64,000 nt of DNA from Cruorifilaria tuberocauda. Lineage: Eukaryota; Nematoda; Chromadorea; Rhabditida; Onchocercidae. A model generated the notes under the pieces. The model was not told where the DNA came from and did not search any database. It saw only the letters and a program-made list of their open reading frames with translations. Position numbers and translations under genes: made by a program. The DNA lies in contig JABVXU010000246.1 of the NCBI GenBank assembly GCA_013365365.1, forward strand, positions 1 to 64,000. Direction: 5' to 3'. Below are positions 26,271 through 36,934 of the stretch, one piece after another. Numbering within the stretch: the stretch's first letter is position 1; each line of letters begins with the position of its first letter.

Positions 26271-28208
26271 TCAGTGGTCATTCAGTCCTGCTGTATTATA
26301 ACAACAGTCACACTTAATTAGAGTTGATCTGGATGAACAACTGTCAGTATGTTCAGGTGTTGGACAATAATTATTAGCCATACATTTTCGATATTTAGGA
26401 TTGATACTTTTCACATGACATGGTTCACCTCGATCAACGGTACGCATTTTAATTGGGTATGATTCCGACGCTTTGAGAATTTTTTTTTTCTGGAAGAAAT
26501 TACTTGAAATTTCTTAATGGTCATCTCATCTCATCTTGTTCTTTGAAATTAACCAAAAATTCTTTCATTCCTAAATGATTCTCAAAAATTATTCAAAAAG
26601 CTTTAAACAATCACTCTTAAGAGTGAAAATAATGAATAATTTTTATGGAAAAAAAACTTTTCCTGATTTGAAGAATCTGAATTTCATACTTATAAATTCT
26701 ATTGCTCAAACATTATGAAAGAACAAAATTCATAAATGTACGGTCTTATGAAGTTACTATTCAAATGTGCTCTCAGAAGTACTAACAATGAATCGATAGT
26801 TAGTTTAATTTTTTAAATAGTTTGAAAGTGGTACATACCTGTACAGGTGCAATATTCGATCGTATGAATCGTCGCGGATAACATTTCTGTACATTTATGT
26901 AAATAACTTTCTGTCGAGGTGTCACATCAGTGATATTTTTCATGATAGCAAAATGTAGACCGTGTGATATGCGATATACGACATACTCCCAATTCATGTG
27001 CCATCGTTCAGCCATTTCCATTTGCATGGGTGGAAGGATTGATGCCGAGGATAATCGAGCTACCACACGACGCTTTATCTGAATCAAAAAAAAGATTTTA
27101 ATTGAAGCAAAAATTAATAGAAATATTTGAATAAAATGAATCCATTGAAAAAATTTTTGCATACTAAAAAAGCAAAAACGAAAATGAAAAAATTTCAAGA
27201 AATGAAATATGATTTTTCAGATTCCGAATATTTAATATATCGTTTTTTAGGATGCTCTGATTGCATAGATGGGATACTTCATTTCATTTCGTATTTGAGT
27301 GTAACAAAATGATTAATAATTATTTTAATTTGAATTTATGCATATTTAAATTAAGATTATTAAAGTCAAATATGAAATATATCTAAAAAATAGATTTCTG
27401 GGATATGCAAGACAGATTTAGAATTATTAGACGATGTGACTGAAAATTTCAGGAATCTCAAGAATGGCAGAGGTTTTCTTGTGTAACTATCAAAGTATCA
27501 ATTCCGATTTAACATCATCTAATAATTAGACAATTATTTAACAAATTTAAAACAAGCACCTCTATTAATTTACTACCTGTACTTCTTTGCTTGATGAAAT
27601 AACATGCCAACGAACTATATATATTGGCGAGGAGCGAAGTTGAATGCGTGTTGAACGACCACTTGCAGACGCAAAAACATAAAGTACAGGCCACTCATCA
27701 GTTTCTAACGATGGCACCAAACGAAACATTGCTTGTGTGACCTGAAATAACGATAGCATGATAAAAGTAAACAAGAAATGAACTGATATACATTGTGAAG
27801 ATGGATAATTAATTGACTTGCCGCAGAGTGAAACTCATGCAGAATTTCGTGGATTTCAGATGTTCGTTGTAATGCGTCTATTTGAACAAAACGTGTTCGT
27901 TGCAGCGCTGAGCATCGAAGTAAAATAGGTTCACTTTTTTCTACGTCTAACTCTTGCAATCGTTGCAATTGCTTTCCTCAAATGAATTGAATTTGACGTT
28001 AAAGTAAAGCTTTCTACATCTTTGTTTCCTTTGCCACACTTGAAACAATTGTTTGTGGCCTACCTTTTTAATACTAATTAACAGTAATGTATTTAAAATC
28101 TAATACAAAAAATGAACCAACGAAAACAGTAGAAGCGGAATGAGCTAAATATTTCGGTTTTACATCACGGTGTACTGTCTTACGCTCATACAACCGCTGT
28201 CCAATCAT
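26271..28208 (-). CDS. Unrecognised 272-aa protein with cysteine-rich tail
   Basis: Five exons, all phase 0: 28208-28164, 27971-27822, 27741-27577, 27078-26839, 26489-26271; 819 nt, 272 aa. The ATG lies 24 nt after an AATTTCAG acceptor (28233-28234), consistent with trans-splicing. Residues 1-65 are charged and helix-prone (QLQRLQELDVEKSE, ALQRTRFVQIDALQRTSEI). The middle is Trp-rich (YIVRWHVI, MAERWHMNWEYVVYR). The last exon holds seven cysteines ending in a KCDCC cluster. No signal peptide is visible, which is odd for a Cys-rich tail, so a further 5' exon is possible. The second intron appears to begin with GC (GCG|GCAAGT), because no GT donor keeps the frame. No family recognised. Exon chain reasonably sure, function open. 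Confidence 0.68.
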
Positions 28209-29458
28209 TTTTGAAATTAAAACTGATTAAGACTGAAATTCTTACATCTACCTATACGCTAGCGCAATTGCAAATGTTGTTTTCCAATTCCAAACTTGAA
28301 AATAGAATTTGAAATTGAAACGCAATATGTATGGTACGGGATTTCCTAAGTAAATAAACAAAATCTGATTGCAGTATGTTAGAATTGATTGGCATATGTT
28401 CATTTGAAACAGTTAAATTGAAAGTATACCATTCACCTCAAGCTCTCATTAATATGTTAGTTTCACTTCAATTTGCCTATACTTTTGGTATGAAATGTTT
28501 AAACAATCTCACAGTTATCGTCGCAATACAACCTCATCCATACATATTATTATACCACAAACAGTTTTGTCCTGCAAAAACTACATCTGGAAAGTCCTGC
28601 GATTTATTAAAAATATCTTCAAATTTTACATAATACAAATGTAACATGATCATTACTAAACCTTTAAAAGATAAAAATGATTCAAGATTTAAATTTCGAA
28701 GAGCTCCAAAGAAGAACTGATTCTATTTCTTTAAACAAACTAAATAATATTTTTACTTAGAATAATTTACGACATGTTTTAAGTGCTTGTTAGCTCAATT
28801 CATAAAGTCTTTAAAATTCTAAATAAAACAAGTGATCTTTTCATATATAATCTACTTATATATTAAGCATAATTTTAGAAAATTAAAGAGAGATATATGA
28901 AACAAAAGGCATCCGCAATATATCATAACAACAAACAATGAATCACTACAATGGATAATTTGAAAGACGAGAAAATAAAAACATAAAACATTTGAACATA
29001 GGATAGCATAAAATATGTGAATATTAGATACTTAAAAATAGGTTTATTCATAACGACATCAAAAACATTGACAAGCATACTATCCTCAACTAAAATGTTA
29101 TCAAAGAGAGTGAAAAGCACAAATATTATACAGTTACGATGAAAATACAAGCGTAGTATACAAAGCCGTGATAAAATAAGTAAGTTGAACACAAAAACTT
29201 AATATATATGAAAATTCAAAAGGTCATATAAAAGCTACGAAAATACCACAATAACTACAATAATTACAAGTTTTAGAAAAACTAGTATAGTAATCAAGCT
29301 TGAAGAGAATAGAGTATGTTGTACAAAATGATAACTATATGTTCTTTCATGAATTCAAATCTCGATCTTATATTCTTGACACTAATTTCTACAACCCAGC
29401 TCTTAGTAACACCACAATGATTTATATAAATTATTATGTCATTATCAAAACAATTAGT
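28209..29458. other. Intergenic, no supported gene
   Basis: 1.25 kb between the MITD1-like stop and the 272-aa gene. Short ORFs on both strands (28376-28633 plus, 28923-29192 minus) have AT-driven hydrophobic composition and no family features. Confidence 0.5.
28233..28234 (-). promoter_or_regulatory. Candidate spliced-leader acceptor
   Basis: AATTTCAG (minus strand) 24 nt upstream of the ATG of the 272-aa gene, with no upstream coding exon found to use it. Confidence 0.4.
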
Positions 29459-31548
29459 TTACATATTATTCTTGCGTCGCATTTCTCTTAATATACATAC
29501 ATTTGTTTCCTGACATTTCCTTAGATTGAAGTCGGTTATTCCAAGGGTTAATGGCTGTTGCTTTTGAAAATAATCTAAACCTCGACCAATCCGATAGGTC
29601 CAACCATTATCAAATCTGAAAAGAGAAGCGATCTCAGTTCAAAAGACGTTTGTTTTGGATGGTAACATGGGAAATTCGACAGCGCTACTTCTCAAAACCT
29701 AAAATACTAGTTGCTACGGAGAAATTATGATGGATATAACCAATATAAAAAGGGGTTAATTAAAAAAACGAACATAGCCATAACGTAGATAAGAAACCTT
29801 TATTATTAACGGAAAAGTCGCGAAATATGGTTTTAACAACTCAAATAGGGTAAAATATACCTAATTTCCCTATCGTGCATGGTACCGCTACACTTCACTT
29901 TCAAAACTATATCTCGCATCATAAGATCAATCCTCAGTTGTCCCAATTGTAGCCATAGCTCATGCAAAGTAGTCTGCTCCGCTTGCGTGCAAAGTACAAT
30001 TTCACGAAGATTCGGTGCACCCGACACCAGCAACTCGCAGAATGCAACCAAGTTTATGATCTAAAATGAAAGAATTTTCATAAATTATTTTTTTACAATA
30101 AAAGTGCCAAACTACCACTTAATAAAGGATATGTTATGAGTTATCACCAAGTTCGAGCTCAAAATTCTATTCACGTCCCAACTTCACTGAAAGATACTTT
30201 TATTGGTAACACTATTAATATACAAGGTATACATTAAAAAAGCTATTTTAAAATAAGATCAAAAATCGAACTAAGTTTGTAGTAAAGATGGTAATTCGTG
30301 CAAACAGTATCCAAATCAAAACAACTAAAAGAACATATCCAAGTTAAGATTTCGAGTGAAGCTTGTAATTTTTATTAAATAAACCTGTGATTTATTTCGC
30401 AAATATGGTTCATCGATGATAACCGACTTCAACCGTTCATCAATACCATCACTGAAAATCGCATCATAACCGAAACCCGTAGTACCATCTTCAATGCGAA
30501 ATTCTTTCACTAATTTTAAATTGAACTGCCTTCGCTCTAACAGATTGTCCGATGCTTCAGCTTCAGCGAATACAGCACCCAAATTAAAGCTACCTTAATT
30601 AAAGAAAAAATAATTATTGGATATGATGTGATTTCACAATATTTCTACGAATATAATAAGAGTTCGGGAATGGGCAGAAAATTTGCACGATAACAACTAT
30701 AAACATAAGGTTGAAATAAAACATACAGCAATAAGTTCTTGGAAAAACAATCACATCTCTAGGCATCTTCAATACAGAACGGGATGAAACATAAAATTAA
30801 TGGAAAAACAGCGTACCGATAGTCTGTCGTTTTTTCGCACCATTTTCTATCTGAGCATTATTTTCATATGATGCTTCAGATGTGCATTCAGATATTTGTT
30901 CAATATCTTTGAGATCTTCAAAAAATCTTTTAGTGAGAAATGGATAAATAAGATTGCTTTAGTTCATTGATATCCTGGGTTAGATTTAAGAGTAAGTCTA
31001 ATGATAATAGTAACAATACTGATTATAATGACGATAACTGAAGACTAGTGCCATTAAAGTCTTAGCTTTGCATAAAATTTTGTTGAAATTTTCTCGTAGA
31101 TGGAATATAGGAATATGTTTTATTAATTCATTCAATTAATCAGTTGAATTATCTTTCAAATAGTCTGCTCGATAAAACTACGCATAAATTAATTAATTTG
31201 GCATAAATATGTTGTATGCCTGATAAAATGAAATTCATTTCACAAAGTTTGCTTATTTGTTTGCTTATATGGTGCAGTGAAACTTGTGAATTAAATTACC
31301 CAAGCAGTTATGTTGCACACTAGCAATGAGGCATGACTGTACTTCAACCCTGAAAAAACACTGAACAATACGATAATCTTACCATTGATAGAAGTTGTGC
31401 ATTGCGATTCGTTATTGATGCTATCAGCTATTGTCAGCTTATCCTTTCTACAGTCCATGAAAATCTTCCAAAAGGGTAACCCACCACCGCGATTCCTATC
31501 GTTTGAGGCGTTGCAATTTTGAAATAAATAATGCATCTCCATGGTCAT
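29459..31548 (-). CDS. MITD1: MITD1-like protein: C-terminal phospholipase D-like domain, no MIT domain
   Basis: MITD1 binds ESCRT-III subunits through its MIT domain and membranes through its C-terminal domain, and helps abscission in cytokinesis. Five exons: 31548-31383, 30915-30817, 30593-30385, 30060-29861, 29615-29459; 831 nt, 276 aa, phases consistent, stop TAA. Residues from about 115 onward match the MITD1 C-terminal domain in order: TTGFGYDAIF, IIDEPYLRNKSQ, NLVAFCELLV, GTMHDREIRF, DNGWTYRIGRGLDYF, LGITDFNLRKC. The first ~110 residues are polar and Ser/Asn/Glu-rich and do not look like the three-helix MIT domain expected there. The ATG is 14 nt after a TTCTGCAG acceptor (31563-31564), consistent with trans-splicing and with this being the true start. 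Divergent from LAMTOR5. Confidence 0.9.
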
Positions 31549-31562
31549 AGTTTGATTATTAG

Positions 31563-31564
31563 CT
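31563..31564 (-). promoter_or_regulatory. Candidate spliced-leader acceptor, MITD1-like gene
   Basis: TTCTGCAG on the minus strand, 14 nt before the proposed ATG, with no upstream exon recognised. Confidence 0.4.
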
Positions 31565-32395
31565 GCAGAATCTTCAAAATAAATTGTGCAATAGAAGCTG
31601 GAAGAGACGACTTAGTTTTTGTTTTAATCAAAGCTTTTATCCTCTGCTTAACACTCCTGCATGAACTTTCATGCCCTTTCCTCTTTCGTATCGGAGTGAG
31701 AAAAAATGAGGTGGAAAAGACTAAAAAAGAAATTTCCGTAAATTCCAAGAATTTTAAACGAAATAAAGTTCCACCTGAAAAATATTCCCACCGCATCTAA
31801 GATCCAATTAATAAGCATAGATGCCCTTTGACCTTACCACTTCGCAACAGATCAGTCCTGGCAGATCTTTTTCTAAATCATTCTCGGCAAATCAGTCTCC
31901 CCTCCTCTCTAACTGCACCAAGAGCCGTATCATTCCCTTCTGTCGCTTCCTTTAGATAAGCATTTCCTCGCATTTCTAAGAAAGCATATAACTGACAGAT
32001 CTCGTAAACTCTACCAACACATTCTCTTCTTGACAGCAATCTCTGCTTCTATCTACTGCCATACTCCTTCACATCACTCTAACTATATTCTTTGTATATC
32101 TTCCTGCCTCTAGCACTCTGTACTCTCTGCCTCAAAAATCTTTTCAGGTCGCAAGTCCCGCGTCCCGAAATACCAACAAGAACCACTCGGAAGTTATACG
32201 GATGATCGATAGTTATTTCCCGGTGTTCCGGCTGCTCTTCAGCGGTTGTAATGGTTCACTTGTTGTTCTGATAAGTATATACCTTTATCTGGACAGTGCT
32301 GTCCACAATGTATCATTTGACCGGTTAGTGTATGTTACGTGGATCGTTACGTCCATTTTTCAAATTTTCTCATCATTTTCTGTGTCTTTGATTTC
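31565..32395. other. Divergent intergenic region MITD1-like / LAMTOR5
   Basis: About 0.8 kb, pyrimidine-rich on the plus strand from 31840 to 32150. It should contain both promoters. An ORF on the plus strand starts at 32202 and runs in frame into LAMTOR5 (see findings). Confidence 0.5.
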
Positions 32396-32397
32396 AG
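32396..32397 (+). promoter_or_regulatory. Candidate spliced-leader acceptor, LAMTOR5
   Basis: TTGATTTCAG ends 20 nt before the LAMTOR5 ATG. Confidence 0.45.
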
Positions 32398-32417
32398 ATT
32401 TCATCGCGAGAGAACAA

Positions 32418-33511
32418 ATGGAGGCACAATTGGAGAAACTAGCAGATGAAATGTGGGTTTTCAGTATTTATTACTCTTGTCGATGTCGGTGTATAGATGT
32501 GTATGTGTTAAGGAGATATATTCCCTTTCAAACTAAATGAGCTGTAGAAGCAATAGCTGAACCATGAAATAAGCATATAGGTTGTATCCCTTCAAAAGAA
32601 AGTTATTAATTATCCTGTGCTATGGCTCAGAAAATCGTGCGGTGCTACTACACATTTCTTTGTCTTTGAGAATTCCGAACATTTTTTGTGAATTTTTATT
32701 AACTTTTTGAACACTTAGACATATACTTACCAGTTCAAGAGATAGGATGGAGAAATATCCTTTCAAATTTTATGCTTCGTGTAAATAGATTAGCAGATGA
32801 AGTTTGTCTTCATTTATCCTCTTAACAAAGAAAACTTGAGGAATTTTTCGAGTTGTATGAGCAGTTTTAAATGATACAGTGAATTCCAAGTAAAGTTCGA
32901 GATGGAGTGAGTAGTTAAATGTCTTTTGCTTTTAGGGTGTCCAGAGAGCAAGTGAAAGGGGTGCTTTGTGTTGATGAATCAGGCTTAAATGTATGCAGTC
33001 GTGGAACACTTAGTAATGCAGCGGGTGACGCGGCGGTCGATTTATTGAAACTTGCTAGCAGTCTGGAACCAAATTTACCCACTGTCATTGAATTTACAGG
33101 TTTTTCATCTATTTATTTCCTTTGCTCTAATGAAGGAAAGTACCATCAATCACTCAATAAAGTACCATCAATCACTCAGAATAATGACAGTAATTGACTT
33201 ATGCATGTTTTACAGTACAAATAATTGGTAACGAAAATGGATGTTACTTGAGTTTTTTAGAAATACAATTGAAACTATTGGGCAAATAACTTTGAACAGC
33301 ATTTGAAGTACGCTATCATTTACTCAAAATATTCCTCCATATTTAATGAAATTTGTTATTTATTGTTTTATATCGTTAATTTAAATAGAAAAATCAAAAA
33401 AAAATCGAAAAAATTATAGGTATTGATGGCAGTACACTCTCAATAACAAAAGAAGGAGCCTTAACAACAGCGGTACATCGCATTGACAGGAAGAGTCGTG
33501 ATTTTGATTAA
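32418..33511 (+). CDS. LAMTOR5: LAMTOR5 (HBXIP), Ragulator complex subunit
   Basis: Roadblock-type subunit of the lysosomal Ragulator complex, which anchors Rag GTPases and activates mTORC1. Three exons: 32418-32452, 32936-33099, 33420-33511; 291 nt, 96 aa, close to the 91 aa of the human protein. Start MEAQLEKLADEM parallels human MEATLEQHLEDTM. The core GVLCVDESGLNVCSRGTLS matches the family signature GVLCxDxxGLNxxxRGTLS, and the C-terminus keeps the ITKEGALTTAVHR strand/helix. Donor AT|GTGGGT and acceptor TTTTAG|G restore ATG-GTG across the first junction. AATAAA at 33524-33529. A second small gene begins about 100 bp downstream on the same strand. Confidence 0.94.
33137..33178. repeat. 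22-bp tandem repeat in LAMTOR5 intron 2
   Basis: Two copies of AAAGTACCATCAATCACTCA (33137-33156 and 33159-33178). Confidence 0.9.
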
Positions 33512-33523
33512 TTTGAATATCTG

Positions 33524-33529
33524 AATAAA
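33524..33529 (+). terminator. Poly(A) signal of LAMTOR5
   Basis: AATAAA 12 nt after the stop and about 40 nt before the next candidate trans-splice acceptor (TTTTCAG, 33567-33568): the arrangement expected inside a nematode operon. Confidence 0.5.
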
Positions 33530-33613
33530 TTTGACAAGCCATTTGTGTTAGAAGCACAATCTTTTCAGAGTTACACCTGTAGGTTGTCAAGTTCTCGATA
33601 ATGCCGCACAAAA

Positions 33614-34345
33614 ATGTCGCGAGGACAAGAGGGTGAGCAGTGTCCAGTTATAATATATTTCCAGAGATGCTTTAAAACGTAAAAACAGCATACGTGATTA
33701 TGTATGAACGCTTCGATCTGCTACTAAAAAATTGGTCGATGATGTGACAAAACCTTTACTAATATACTGAAACTTTTCTCAAAGGGTGTCCGCCAATACG
33801 CACATACTATTGCCAATCGACCACCTTGTTTTCACCGAAGTTAGCATATGATTTGTGAAGAAGTAAATTGAACTCTTCTCGCTTCACTTCTAAAAGACTG
33901 TGTCTAAAAGATTATTTGACCGGAAACTTCATGTCTGTGATTGCTAGCTTAGTTTTCAAACATGATGCATCAATCTCCTGTATTTTGCTAGATTGCTGCT
34001 AAATGCCGCTTTTATATTAAATCGTCATCATCACGATAAACATGCCACTTTTATGTAATTCGTTGGTAATTTTTCACTTTATTTACAGAATCACGATGCA
34101 CATCCAGAACGGAAAACGATAGTTTTTTGCTGGAAGTTTCCAGCACCGAAAAAACAATTGAAGAAAAAAAAGAATATCGTTGTAATGAAACATTACATGA
34201 AGTAGGGCCGGATAAAACAATTTTCATAAAAAGTAGAACATTTTCTGCGCACTCCGGAATATGTAACTGTTGCACAGACACAGGAAACGATTTTAAATTA
34301 TTAGTAGCATTTCATCAAAGCATTCCAGAAATATTGCTAACTTAA
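33614..34345 (+). CDS. Unrecognised 91-aa protein, possible operon partner of LAMTOR5
   Basis: Two exons, 33614-33632 and 34089-34345, donor G|GTGAGC and acceptor TTTACAG; 276 nt, 91 aa, phase-consistent, stop TAA. The first exon encodes only MSRGQE. The product is hydrophilic, Ser/Thr/Glu-rich, with two CxC/CC-like spots (SGICNCCTDTG) and no signal peptide or membrane segment. The reverse strand of the same stretch has a 76-aa ORF, which I regard as the shadow because it lacks plausible partners. The gap after the LAMTOR5 stop is 102 bp and contains a poly(A) signal and a TTTTCAG acceptor, which fits downstream-gene trans-splicing. Function unknown. Confidence 0.5.
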
Positions 34346-36934
34346 CATCAATAAATATATCTTGGAAGAGGAATTAAAGTAAAGAATTTGTTGAGGAATG
34401 AGAAAATGAACTGCAGCATTCAGTAATATCCGATGACCACTCCATTATTCAAGCATCAATACTTCATGCGCTTTTAAGAAAATTATAAAAATAAGAAATG
34501 AAATGTAATCGCAGTTACCGTTCCGGAATGGTGTTTGCGGAACAATAGTCGAAAGAAACGGATATGTGTCACAGTAGTCCATACACTCAAATACAAAACA
34601 CACAAGCACCATTAATACTACTATTATTAGGTGTACAATAATAGTAGAGCAAATTGTAACTAGTCTGTAATATGCACCTATTATGCAGATATCTGCTTAC
34701 AAGTATTTGATAACGAGACTTCTATCAATCTCATCAATGTGAAGATTCATAGTCACTCATAATCATGAAAGACTTAAAGTCTTAACAACATTCTAAATTG
34801 TGTTATGATAATCCATCATGGGATAGCAAAAATGATTTGATCCAACCGTTGTAAAACAAAATAAGGGAAAAAAAGAGAAGTCTTACTCGGTGCTAACGGA
34901 AGGTGTACTTTTACAGAGACCAGTAGCTTATGTAAGGATAAGAAAGTCCCAAGTGAGGTAAACTGGATCTTAATGAAAAAAAAAAGAAACAAGTTCATTC
35001 CGCATAACATATGTTGCTACATCAATCATTAATTAGATCCTTCCAAAGAAAAAAGATTTAGGAAACACAGGCTAATGGAATTATTGATATTATCGGATTT
35101 AGATAATTTGATTGGATGATGAAATTATTTCATGAAAATTTTTAGGTGAAATCTCATTCCCGAATATACTGCCCAATTTAATACTTACTGCTCATTAACA
35201 CTCATTAATTTAATCAAACAAAAAAATAAAAATTCATGTGCAAAAAATTTTCGACTTACCTATAATTATCACTGTTAATTGTTAAGACTTTGATTGTTAT
35301 CCGAAAAAGAAAAGAAAAATCTAAATCCACTGTTATCAGGAATGTATTTATGACAAGCTATTTTATCGCCTTATTAAACGAATTCGAATGATAATTTATT
35401 TAATCAACAATGGAAAATTTTTTTTGAATTAAAAATGAACGAAAATGATCGAAAATCACCGAAGGGAAATTTCGTCGAAGAATAATCAAAATTGAATAAG
35501 AAAAGCTAAGACGTGAAGGAAGATTTCTGAAACGTTTACACAAATTCACTGATTGCTTCGCATGTTGCATTTTGAGTAATAGACAACGAAGAGATTTGTT
35601 GCATAGATTATTGTTATGTAGAAGAAAACTGAGAAAAAATATATTGAAAATTATTTTTCATTCATCCAATAAACTATTTTAGAAAGAGAGACACATTTTC
35701 TGTATTATTTTTATGTACACTAATCAATAATATTTAAAACATTCTCAACATTGCACTCGACCTGAAGTAAATCCATTTCCTACTTTAGTTATACCTAATT
35801 ACAACATCAATAGAGTCCAAATTATCATGTTGAAATATAATAAATTTGATAAACAATTGATTATTTTTTAATTTAAGTTTCTTACACCCTTCTGATTGAA
35901 ATTTACAATCTTGGATTGTTTATTCTCATAATTTCATAAATTTCTACCGTTGATATATACTGAAAAAAAAGAAAACTTGAGGATTACATTAATTTCTTGA
36001 AACTCTTCTTTTTCTCTCTCTCTCTTTCGCAAAGGATTCAATTTTATTATCAAAAGAACTGACTAAAATCTATTCCCTCTTTCAAATTTCAAAAGAAAAA
36101 AACGTTGCGTACAAAGGTGAGATGGTATTAGTAGTTGCTGATTCTCGACTTGGATGCAAGAATAGAAAAACAACCACTTGCATTGAATGTTTCTTTATAT
36201 TTATATATTTCTTCACATCTGGAGATTGTAAATCAATTGATTCAAAAATAAATAGTCGACAACTAGCAATTACCATCAGGAAATCAAATAAAAACGAAAG
36301 AACCGTCAAAATCGCTAAAAATTTACAGGAAGAAAGTAAAAGGAAGGACATATGAAAGAAAAATAAATTAAAGAACTGAAAAGTACAACTTGACAAGTAA
36401 TCAACAATTTAATCTTCACCTTTTATCCTTAAAAAGACAATTAAACAGATAACTAATTATTAAATAAATTTCCATCAAATCTGAAAAGCTGTTTTCTCTT
36501 TTGAAAATTTCGAAAATTATGTTAACTTTAGCGGATGAATTTCAAAATGTTACATGCAAAACTACTTTCCCTTATCAAAATTTCTAATTTCTAATGTAAT
36601 TTTTCCTTTCTCATAAGATTTTCAAAGTCTCAAATTGACACGGTTAACAATGAGAGGAGTTCATAATTTAATTTCTTTGGAAAATAACTGAACAAAGCAC
36701 GGTAACAGCAAGAAAAAAAGGTAATTAAGCATTGGAGGAAAGTAAACAAATAACGAAATTTTTGAACTGAAATTAAGGAAAAAAAGAGAAAACAGGCGCT
36801 CACTTTTTAGATTGCGAATTTTTCTCTCAAACTTTTCAATTCTCTGCTATCATTTTGACTTTCTCACTCAAGTTTGATGGCAAAAAAAGCAAAAAATTCC
36901 TGGAAGCGGAAGCTTTTTCCCTCTCTTTCTCTGC
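34346..36934. other. 2.6 kb intergenic, nothing recognised
   Basis: AT-rich sequence between convergent genes. ORFs here (34816-35010 minus, 36082-36396 minus, 36122-36355 plus) show no motif, splice-supported partner or family resemblance. Confidence 0.5.

Noticed and set aside
28077..28208. Protein-kinase-like motif HRDVKP in a minus-strand ORF
   Set aside because: HRD is the end of exon 1 of the 272-aa gene; VKP comes from reading through its GTAAAA donor into the intron. No DFG or other kinase motif follows, and the spliced chain is phase-consistent.
34051..34281. 76-aa minus-strand ORF
   Set aside because: Antisense of the 91-aa gene; the plus strand has a phase-matched first exon, an acceptor and an operon-like context.
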